Assembly (NCBI GenBank): GCA_003157715.1
Contig: PMKK01000262.1
Location: forward strand, 34,226 to 57,686
Length of the DNA stretch: 23,461 nt
Direction of reading: 5' to 3'
Source of the DNA: Actinomycetota bacterium
GTDB lineage: Bacteria; Actinomycetota; Thermoleophilia; UBA2241
Shown: positions 7,505 to 12,954 of the stretch, in pieces
Layout of the letters: each line of letters opens with the position of its first letter
Position numbering within the stretch: position 1 is the first letter of the stretch
The notes under the pieces: generated by a model
Databases searched by the model: none
Seen by the model: only the letters and a program-made list of their open reading frames with translations
Told to the model about the DNA's origin: nothing
Translations under genes and position numbers: made by a program

Positions 7505-8488
7505 TCAATCGGTATCGGGCTCCCCGCGAGCGAGTTCGGGGGCTGCGGCTACTAGCGCCATCTCGATGAGATCCGCGTACTCGCCTCCGCATGCTTGGTA
7601 CATGAGCGGCACCTGCGAGTGGACAGTCAGGCCCGGAGTCGTGTTGATCTCGTTGAACACGAGAGCGTCCCCGGCAAGGAAGAAGCCGGCGCGAGCGATC
7701 CCGCGACAGCCGAGCGCGTCGAAGATAGTGAGCGCCACGCGCGAGAGCTCCCGCGCCACCGGCCCAGGCACTTCCGCGGGAACGATGAACCGCGCCTCAC
7801 CGTTGTATTTCGTTTCGGTGTCGAAGATGCCGCTTCTCTCTATCTCCAGGACCGGCCCGGCCACATGGCCGCCGGATCCATCCGGCCAGACCGCGACGTC
7901 GACCTCGCGACCCTCCACATAGTCTTCGATCAACACCCGCGTGTCCCAGACAAACGCCAGGTCGATGCCGCGCCGAAGAGCAGCCTCATCGCGTGCCAGT
8001 GTGACGCCGTAGCTGGACCCGGCCGCAACGGGCTTGATCACCGCGGGCCGGTTCCAGGACACCACCGTGGGAATCTGCCGATCCGCCTCCGCGGGACTGT
8101 TCAGGAGAACCCCGGAGGCGACCTGATAGCCGAGCGCCGACACCGCGCACTTGGTCACCCATTTGTCCATTGCCACCGCTGCGGGCAGCACGCTGGACCC
8201 AACGTAGGGCAGGCCGAGAATCCCACACAGGGCCGCGATCGTGCCGTCTTCCCCGACAGGTCCGTGCATGACCGGAAAGACCGCACAACACTCCGCCAGG
8301 TCGGGTATCGCGGCGCTCGCCGGCTCGGCTGGGCCGCCGTCGACACTCCAGCGCCCGTCGCGTTCGATCGTGTACCGGCCGACACGATAGCCTCTCGAAG
8401 CAAGCGCGTCGGCCACTGAGGCGGCAGACGACAGGGAGACGTCGTGCTCGCAGCTCACACCGCCTCCAATAACCGCGACACGAGGCAT
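7505..8488 (-). CDS. ddl: D-alanine--D-alanine (or D-Ala--D-X) ligase
   Basis: ATP-grasp ligase of 327 residues that joins D-Ala to a second D-residue for the peptidoglycan stem. Visible motifs: N-terminal GGGVSCEHDVSLSSAAS with the substrate-binding Glu (residue 14), MHGPVGEDGTIAALCGILGL, ATP-binding AVIKPVAAGSSYGV with the catalytic-triad Ser, omega-loop IFDTETKYNGEARF with the Tyr typical of D-Ala/D-Ala and also D-Ala/D-Ser ligases, and NEINTTPGLTVHSQVP. D-Ala/D-Lac enzymes (VanA type) lack this KY pattern, so D-lactate specificity is unlikely. D-Ala versus D-Ser cannot be decided by eye. ATG at 8488 is chosen, with GAGGG 5 nt upstream; a GTG at 8503 would overlap the racemase stop. It is the third gene of the putative operon. 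Confidence 0.9.
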   Translation of the reverse strand: MPRVAVIGGGVSCEHDVSLSSAASVADALASRGYRVGRYTIERDGRWSVDGGPAEPASAAIPDLAECCAVFPVMHGPVGEDGTIAALCGILGLPYVGSSVLPAAVAMDKWVTKCAVSALGYQVASGVLLNSPAEADRQIPTVVSWNRPAVIKPVAAGSSYGVTLARDEAALRRGIDLAFVWDTRVLIEDYVEGREVDVAVWPDGSGGHVAGPVLEIERSGIFDTETKYNGEARFIVPAEVPGPVARELSRVALTIFDALGCRGIARAGFFLAGDALVFNEINTTPGLTVHSQVPLMYQACGGEYADLIEMALVAAAPELARGEPDTD

Positions 8489-8496
8489 TGTCACCC

Positions 8497-9663
8497 TCAG
8501 CACCCCCTAACATCCGACGAGACGACTCGCGCAACACGCGACCCTAGCCCGGTGACGATCTCGTGCTCGATCGTTTGCGCCCATTCCGCCCAGTCACGGA
8601 GGGTGGGCTCTCCGCTCTCGCCGGAGCCGAACAGGGTAACGAGATCGCCTATCTCCGCGGATACCCCGCTCAGGTCGACCACGATCTGATCCATCGACAC
8701 CGCGCCGAGGATCTTGCAGCGGACGCCTCCCGCAAGCACCTCTCCGCGGCCCATCACGCTACGGGGAATGCCATCCGCGTAGCCCACGGCCACAAGCCCA
8801 AGTCGCATACCGCGCTTCGCCACGTAACCTCGGTCGTACCCGATCGCGGTTCCCGCTTCCACTTCGCGAACCCCCACCAGCGGAGCGCGCAACGTCATTG
8901 CCGCATGCAGCTGAGTGGTGTGCGACGGATCGATCCCCACGAGCCCCGCACCAACCCGGCAGACCGCAAAGTGCGACGTCGGGTCAGTGAGCGTCGCCGC
9001 GGTCGCGGCAAGGTGGACGATCGCCGGCGCTAGTCCGGCCCCCTTGGCCGCGCGAACGCCCTTCGTGAAGCACACTCTGGCTCTGGCGTTGGCCGGATCC
9101 TCCGGATGGGCGGCGCACCCCATGTGGCCCATGATCCCGACCACGCGCAGCGAGCCTCGCAACTCGGCATCGCGAGCCTCCGCGCAGAGACTCGACCACT
9201 GCGATGCGGGGCATCCGTCGCGGGACATCCCTACATCAAGGTGAAGGTGCACTGAGGCTGCGACTTCGTCCGACCCACCGCAACGAGCTGTGCGCACACC
9301 CTCTTCTACGGCGCGCAAATGCTCCAGATCCGCAACTGCAAGCTCCACCCGCTCCGTGATCGCCCAGCCGAAATCGGCTTCGACGTCGTTGAGCCAGCTC
9401 AGCATCGGAACAGCGCGCAGCCGCTTGTCCGACCGTAGCGCGTAGGCTTCTTCCAGCGACGTGACGCCCAGACATGTGGCCCCGCCAGCCAGGGCCGCGG
9501 CAGCGACAGTAGACGCACCGTGACCGTACCCGTTCGCCTTCACGACCGCCATCATCCCGCCCCGTATGCGCCGTGAGAGCAGGCGCGCGTTACGAGTTAT
9601 GGCGTCGGCGTCGATTTCGACAACGGCGGAATGGGCCAGGCGAGGTGGATCGACGCAGGTCAT
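8497..9663 (-). CDS. alr: Alanine racemase (PLP-dependent, soluble)
   Basis: The protein has 388 residues, the usual size of Alr. It begins VVEIDADAITRNARLLSRRI and has the PLP-binding lysine in MMAVVKANGYGHGAS. Other family segments are VHLHLDVGMSRDG, HFAVCRVGAGLVGIDP, the C-terminal catalytic tyrosine region TAIGYDRGYVAKRGMRLGLV, AVGYADGIPRSVMGRG and VSMDQIVVDLSG. It interconverts L- and D-alanine; some relatives in van clusters (VanT) make D-serine, but VanT carries an N-terminal membrane domain that is absent here. ATG at 9663 shares its A with the TGA of the upstream dipeptidase gene and is preceded by GAGGAAGAG, so the genes are coupled. Longer in-frame starts would lie inside the dipeptidase gene and add residues outside the family. 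Confidence 0.92.
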   Translation of the reverse strand: MTCVDPPRLAHSAVVEIDADAITRNARLLSRRIRGGMMAVVKANGYGHGASTVAAAALAGGATCLGVTSLEEAYALRSDKRLRAVPMLSWLNDVEADFGWAITERVELAVADLEHLRAVEEGVRTARCGGSDEVAASVHLHLDVGMSRDGCPASQWSSLCAEARDAELRGSLRVVGIMGHMGCAAHPEDPANARARVCFTKGVRAAKGAGLAPAIVHLAATAATLTDPTSHFAVCRVGAGLVGIDPSHTTQLHAAMTLRAPLVGVREVEAGTAIGYDRGYVAKRGMRLGLVAVGYADGIPRSVMGRGEVLAGGVRCKILGAVSMDQIVVDLSGVSAEIGDLVTLFGSGESGEPTLRDWAEWAQTIEHEIVTGLGSRVARVVSSDVRGC

Positions 9664-10283
9664 CACTCTTCCTCCCCCTCTCCCAGCGGTCCATACAACG
9701 CCACGGGCGACGCGACTGTGTACGCCCAGTACCGGTCGCCATAGCTCCAGTGCCACCACTCGGTCGGGTAGTTGACGAATCCACTTGCGCACATCGCCCA
9801 GGCGAGAATGTCGCGGAAGCTCCGGGCCTCACCGGAGATGCCGCCGGTGGCGAAATAGCACGCCCCCGCGCTTGACTCCGGCGACGCGTCGATCGGTGTC
9901 CCGAGGTCGATCGGGTTGCCGTCTGGATCGCTGAGCGAGACATCGACCGCGGCTCCCGCCACGTGAGGAGCAACATCGACCGGGGCGACGAAGCGACTAC
10001 ACAGAGACCGCAGTTCCGCCCGCTCGGCGTTCGGATACAGGTCCCTCAGCTCCGCGAGGTAGTCGGCAAACAGGGCCCGCTGACGGCCAATCCGGCGAAG
10101 CCCTTCGTGCACCACGAGGATGCCCACAGGAGAGAGCATGCGGCGGGCGCCGGCAAGTCGCCTTGCCACGCCGGCGCGCACGAGGACGCTGCCGCCACGG
10201 CCGTCGTCGGTCTCGCACAGCGGCTGCCTGCACTCCTTCACGGGGATGCTCGAAATCCGCTCATCTGACAGCAACGTGATCAT
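9663..10283 (-). CDS. VanX-like D-Ala-D-Ala dipeptidase (M15D metallopeptidase)
   Basis: The protein has 206 residues, close to VanX (about 202). The N-terminus LLSDERISSIPVKECRQPLC is the VanX-type opening. The zinc site is visible as DVAPHVAGAAVDVSL (His107, Asp114) and TEWWHWSYGDRYWA (catalytic Glu175, zinc ligand His178), with LVVHEGLRR supplying the family arginine. No signal peptide is seen, so it should act in the cytoplasm, cleaving D-Ala-D-Ala dipeptide or recycling D-Ala. It is the first gene of the dipeptidase-racemase-ligase-kinase-regulator series. ATG at 10283 lacks a Shine-Dalgarno but stands 7 nt after TACTCT, consistent with a leaderless transcript. Its first 40 codons and promoter recur at 11443-11621. 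A carboxypeptidase (VanY/VanXY-like) activity cannot be excluded. Confidence 0.88.
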   Translation of the reverse strand: MITLLSDERISSIPVKECRQPLCETDDGRGGSVLVRAGVARRLAGARRMLSPVGILVVHEGLRRIGRQRALFADYLAELRDLYPNAERAELRSLCSRFVAPVDVAPHVAGAAVDVSLSDPDGNPIDLGTPIDASPESSAGACYFATGGISGEARSFRDILAWAMCASGFVNYPTEWWHWSYGDRYWAYTVASPVALYGPLGEGEEE

Positions 10284-10290
10284 GCATCCC

Positions 10291-10319
10291 AGAGTAGAGG
10301 GCGCCGACCCCCATGTCGT
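10291..10319 (-). promoter_or_regulatory. Candidate promoter of the VanX-like operon
   Basis: On the minus strand, a -35-like ACGACA (10319-10314) is 17 nt from the -10-like TACTCT (10296-10291), and the ATG follows after 7 nt, which predicts a leaderless mRNA. The same elements occur in copy B. The -35 box is weak apart from its GACA half, as expected for a promoter needing an activator. Confidence 0.5.
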
Positions 10320-10321
10320 CC

Positions 10322-10330
10322 ACCCAGGGT
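10322..10330. promoter_or_regulatory. Candidate activator site: ACCC-A-GGGT dyad
   Basis: A short perfect dyad just upstream of the -35-like box lies within the block that is identical in both copies (second copy 11588-11596). Its position suits an activating response regulator such as the NarL-type protein encoded in the same operon. Only position and conservation support this. Confidence 0.35.
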
Positions 10331-10355
10331 ACCGCCTGTCTCCACTTCAGGTATC

Positions 10356-10705
10356 GCGTGCGGCGGCACCCGAGCTCGTCGAGCCCGAATGCGGCGAGCC
10401 GAGAAGATGCGACCGCTCTCAGGGGTTCTGATGAGTGTGCGGAGTGCGGTCAGCTCCGGCACGGGAGGCCTCCCGCCACCGCTGGGTCCCAGCCGCGGTC
10501 GGTCTGGAGCCGGCGCCGGTCCGGCGACCAGACCTCGCCCCGTTGGCGCTCGGGAGTAGCGCGCGCCATGCTGCGGCCATGCGGCGCTGCACGTTCCCGG
10601 GACTCTCCGGTGCAGATCTTCTCCGCGACCACGCGCCAGCGGAGGAGCCGGCAGTTGGGGCAAGCAGCAGGTTCCCTCTCCTGCCCATCGCGAAGCGGGA
10701 CGTAG
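10356..10705. other. Intergenic stretch without a supported gene
   Basis: The 350 bp between the duplicated cassette and the HTH remnant translate into Arg/Pro-rich sequence in most frames. One minus-strand frame shows a CPNC pair that might be left from a zinc-binding protein, but nothing around it is recognisable. I see no promoter, terminator or RNA here. Confidence 0.4.
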
Positions 10706-10870
10706 TGCTGGCAGCTCTCCACGCGTCGCCTTGCCGCGGCTGCCGAGATGGACAAGGCGACGATCGTCCGCTTCGAGACGGGGAGCTGTCTACCCGTCTC
10801 GCGAGGCGAACGACGGATGGGGCTGAAGCGTGAGCCTAGCGGGCCGGCGCCAGCGCAAGCCAGGCGATGA
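10706..10870 (+). pseudogene. Possible remnant of an XRE-type helix-turn-helix regulator
   Basis: After a TAG at 10703 the plus strand reads CWQLSTRRLAAAAEMDKATI then VRFETGSCLPVSRGERRMGL to a TGA at 10870. The pattern xLSxRxLAxAAxxxKATIxRFExG is the helix-turn-helix of small XRE regulators, many of which continue into LEAAGVxF. Here there is no start codon before it and the C-terminal continuation is lost. It overlaps the 3' end of the minus-strand DUF6518 gene. It is most likely debris of a regulator gene, but the match is short and could be chance. Confidence 0.35.
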
Positions 10871-11549
10871 CCTGGTAGGCCGCGTAGGCGAGGGCAGCCG
10901 CCGCGGGCAGCGTGCACAGCGAGTACACCCGGTCCTTGCCGCCGCGCGCGAGGAAGGCGGTGCCGATCACGCCGGCCGCGGTCATCGCGGCGCCCGACCC
11001 GTAATAGTGCAGCGTCACGATGAGGTAGGTGCCCTCGGCCACAAAGACGCCCCCGAGGAGCGCGGTCGCGAGCACGCGCCGCGAGCGGCGCGCGTCGCGC
11101 CACCAACTGCCCGCCGCCCCGTACAGCGGGCCGGCCACCAGGGCCACTCCGCACCAAAGTGCGATGAAGTAGGCAGACTCGGGGATGCCCGACAGCAGCG
11201 CCGATGCGTAGTAGCCGAGCAGGGTCGCAACAAGCGCACCCGCGCCGGCGACGACGGCCCAGGAGAGCGACCGCATGCGCGAGGCGACGAAGAAGGCCGG
11301 CACGAGCCAGACCGCCCCCGAGTTGGCCAAAATGTTCCACTGCCCGGGCAGAAGCCTCTGCCCCACCAACGTGAGGGCGCCAGTCGAAATGCCAACGCCG
11401 AGCGCGAGCATGACGGCGCGGAGCGCCGAGGGGCCCGTAGCGACCCCAGCACTCACCAGGACGCTGCCGTCGTCGGTCTCGCACAGCGGCTGCCCGCATT
11501 CCTTCACGGGGATACCCGGAATCCGCTCATCTGACAGCAACGTGATCAT
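10836..11549 (-). CDS. DUF6518-like membrane protein fused to a VanX N-terminal segment
   Basis: The protein has 237 residues. Residues 1-37 (MITLLSDERIPGIPVKECGQ...SVLVSAGVA) are nearly identical to the start of the VanX-like dipeptidase. From about residue 45 on the sequence is a polytopic membrane protein with six or so helices (for example LRAVMLALGVGISTGALTLV, WLVPAFFVASRM, WCGVALVAGPLYGAAGSWW, LATALLGGVFVAEGTYLIV). This resembles DUF6518 proteins, whose function is unknown to me. The zinc-site region of VanX is absent, so the graft has no peptidase activity. The frame is open through the junction, with TACTCT 6 nt before ATG as in the parent. An internal ATG (about codon 48, MLALGVG) could be the ancestral start but has no ribosome binding site. 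The fusion puts the membrane protein under the promoter of the cell-wall operon. Confidence 0.75.
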   Translation of the reverse strand: MITLLSDERIPGIPVKECGQPLCETDDGSVLVSAGVATGPSALRAVMLALGVGISTGALTLVGQRLLPGQWNILANSGAVWLVPAFFVASRMRSLSWAVVAGAGALVATLLGYYASALLSGIPESAYFIALWCGVALVAGPLYGAAGSWWRDARRSRRVLATALLGGVFVAEGTYLIVTLHYYGSGAAMTAAGVIGTAFLARGGKDRVYSLCTLPAAAALAYAAYQVIAWLALAPAR

Positions 11550-11621
11550 GTACTCAGAGTAGAGGATGCCGATGCCCCATGTCGTCCACCCAGGGTACCG
11601 ACCGTCTCCACCTAAGGTATC
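11443..11621. repeat. Duplicated promoter plus 5' coding cassette, copy B
   Basis: Second copy of 10165-10355, about 1.27 kb away and in the same orientation. It covers the first 37 codons of the DUF6518 fusion gene and about 70 bp upstream. Stretches AGAGTAGAGG, a 26-bp block (11575-11600), GTCTCCAC and AGGTATC are identical to copy A. Confidence 0.85.
11556..11585 (-). promoter_or_regulatory. Candidate promoter of the DUF6518 fusion gene
   Basis: It carries the same ACGACA (11585-11580) and TACTCT (11561-11556) as the VanX-like operon, here with an 18-nt spacer and 6 nt from -10 to ATG. The ACCC-A-GGGT dyad (11588-11596) lies immediately upstream. A leaderless transcript is inferred. Confidence 0.5.
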
Positions 11622-11673
11622 TCGATCCTCTCAACGTGGGACCTAGCGGGGAGGTCGGAGCTGTTCATGCAAG

Positions 11674-11898
11674 ATGGCCGACGCAACCTGGTTGGACCGA
11701 GCGCGAAGTGCCGACCCCGATGATCTTCCCTGCGCGGCTCTGGCTCACTTCGCCTTGGATGGCGCGCTGTTCGCTCGGGAGCACGGCGACTCCGACGAGG
11801 CCATACGGAGCGCCTTCGACCTGCTTGAACGCGGCTGGGAGGGCGCGCGAAAGCTAGGAGTCAGTTTCGGACCGATGGGTTCCAGAGCGACCGGGTAG
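11674..11898 (+). CDS. Small hypothetical protein
   Basis: This 74-residue ORF starts at ATG 11674 and reads MADATWLDRARSADPDDLPC, then AALAHFALDGALFAREHGDS. Composition is protein-like: acidic, helical and not arginine-rich as the shadow frames are. No family is recognised and no good ribosome binding site is seen; a GGAG lies too far upstream. It sits alone between the duplicated cassette and the tRNA fragment. It may be a small real gene or the N-terminal part of a decayed one. Confidence 0.3.
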   Translation: MADATWLDRARSADPDDLPCAALAHFALDGALFAREHGDSDEAIRSAFDLLERGWEGARKLGVSFGPMGSRATG

Positions 11899-11957
11899 GT
11901 GACCGGACATCAGGAATGAGTTGCTTCCAGGGAGAACGTTGTCATCATGACAACGGT

Positions 11958-12007
11958 TGGTGCCCCCGGCTGGAATCGAACCAGCGACACCAGGTTTAGG
12001 AAACCTG
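11958..12007 (-). tRNA. 3' fragment of tRNA-Arg(CCU), candidate attachment site
   Basis: On the minus strand the sequence gives a full anticodon arm (stem CAGGT/ACCTG, loop TTCCTAA, anticodon CCT at 12000-11998), a 5-nt variable region GTGTC, a complete T arm (GCTGG-TTCGATT-CCAGC), the acceptor 3' strand CGGGGGC, discriminator A and CCA. The matching 5' acceptor strand (GCCCCCG) and D arm are absent upstream, so this is not a working tRNA. Integrative elements using tRNA genes leave just such a 3' copy at their distal end. Given the strand, the element would extend to higher coordinates and the complete tRNA would lie beyond the right edge of the window. Confidence 0.8.
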
Positions 12008-12327
12008 CCGAAGGCGTGACTGGCAGTGGTCGGCTGTGGGCGATTGTGCTGCACGATCCAAGCTTCTCAGCGAACGCGGTGTGTTCTTGTGGTCAGCCGT
12101 GTCGGACCGTGAAAGGGCGTCTTGTCGGCATCGTGTCGGCGGTCATCGACTCCGCAGAGGCCTCTGGAGATTCAAACCTCTTCCGGGGTCAAGCCTCCAA
12201 GAAGCTCGACACAGTACAACTGTTGCTCTTCGCCGCAGCACCCGGGAATTTCCTCCGCCGGTCCAGAGACCGCCGCCCGCGCTGCTTCGGCGAGCCCCCC
12301 CCTGTCACGCCATGTGACCACCATCGC
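12008..12327. other. Intergenic stretch between tRNA fragment and immunity gene
   Basis: These 320 bp hold no recognisable gene, integrase remnant or terminator. Plus-strand readings crossing the tRNA fragment are spurious translations of tRNA sequence. Confidence 0.4.
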
Positions 12328-12954
12328 TCACTCGGAGTGCCGTTTCGCCATCTCATCAATGCTTGTTAGGAAGATCGCGCGCGCTGAGTCTGCGAGCGGA
12401 AGGAACCCCGGCGGCTCCCTGAAGATGCTGAGCCCCTCCCTCGCCGAAACAAAAGGCACGTCGCCGTCGAGCCACGGTCGCCGTCTGGATTTCGAGTGGA
12501 GCAGCGCCATCTCCCAGTCGCGTTGGCCCCACACCGACCATGTCCGCGTCGAGCCGACTACGGCGACAACGTCGGCCGTGTAGACGATGGCCCCTAGGGC
12601 GTCGCCACCGGGCAGGTAGCTCAGGTGCGGCCAATACCCTTGCGGCAGTGACTCGCGAGCAATTCGAAAACCAGGGAATTGCTCGTAGTACCGACGGTAA
12701 TAGGCAAAGGGGTCGGGTTCTACGGTCACCAGCGCGACGCTGTCATCCCCGTGGATTTCGCAGAGAGCGCAGAGCACCTCCGCGAACGGTCCCCCGAGGA
12801 TTCGATCGTACTGGCACACGTCGACCTGTCCGGACGTGGCACGAAACGGCACATGGGGCAAGCGACCGGTGATGTCGATGACCGACTGCACGTCTGACAA
12901 GAGGTCGCCAAACTCGTCGTCAGAGCGCGGGAAATGCAGTTCCCCTTCCATCAT
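12328..12954 (-). CDS. Candidate immunity protein of the RHS toxin
   Basis: The protein has 208 residues, soluble and acidic, with no signal peptide or membrane segment. Notable stretches are [58 protein letters not shown] and [21 protein letters not shown] do not recognise a named immunity family. The call rests on position: its ATG overlaps the RHS stop as ATGA (4 nt), directly downstream on the same strand, which is where polymorphic-toxin immunity genes lie, and the protein is cytosolic. A second ATG (12951) follows the first immediately. The gene ends in a region without other genes, beside the tRNA fragment. If correct, it binds the last 80-110 residues of the RHS protein. Confidence 0.65.
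   Translation of the reverse strand: MMEGELHFPRSDDEFGDLLSDVQSVIDITGRLPHVPFRATSGQVDVCQYDRILGGPFAEVLCALCEIHGDDSVALVTVEPDPFAYYRRYYEQFPGFRIARESLPQGYWPHLSYLPGGDALGAIVYTADVVAVVGSTRTWSVWGQRDWEMALLHSKSRRRPWLDGDVPFVSAREGLSIFREPPGFLPLADSARAIFLTSIDEMAKRHSE

Larger units (their letters stand above)
10165..10355. repeat. Duplicated promoter plus 5' coding cassette, copy A
   Basis: This copy holds the first 40 codons of the VanX-like gene and about 70 bp upstream. It matches 11443-11621 in the same orientation with few differences: a 9-nt extra piece within the coding part here (Arg-Gly-Gly) and 1-nt indels between -10 and ATG and in the promoter spacer. A 26-bp block (10309-10334) is identical in both copies. 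Confidence 0.85.

Noticed and set aside
5492..10283. Calling the cluster a classical VanA/VanB resistance operon
   Set aside because: There is no VanH dehydrogenase, the ligase has the KY omega-loop of D-Ala/D-Ser enzymes, and the regulators are NarL/HisKA_3 types.
11958..12060. Complete tRNA interrupted by a group I intron
   Set aside because: tRNA-Arg(CCU) introns are known from the anticodon loop, but here the loop is intact and the sequence 5' of the anticodon stem shows no D arm or intron-like structure.
11947..12369. Plus-strand frame of 140 codons beginning MTTVGAPGWNRTSDT
   Set aside because: The first part is the translated complement of the tRNA-Arg fragment, a common spurious product; the rest has no protein-like pattern.
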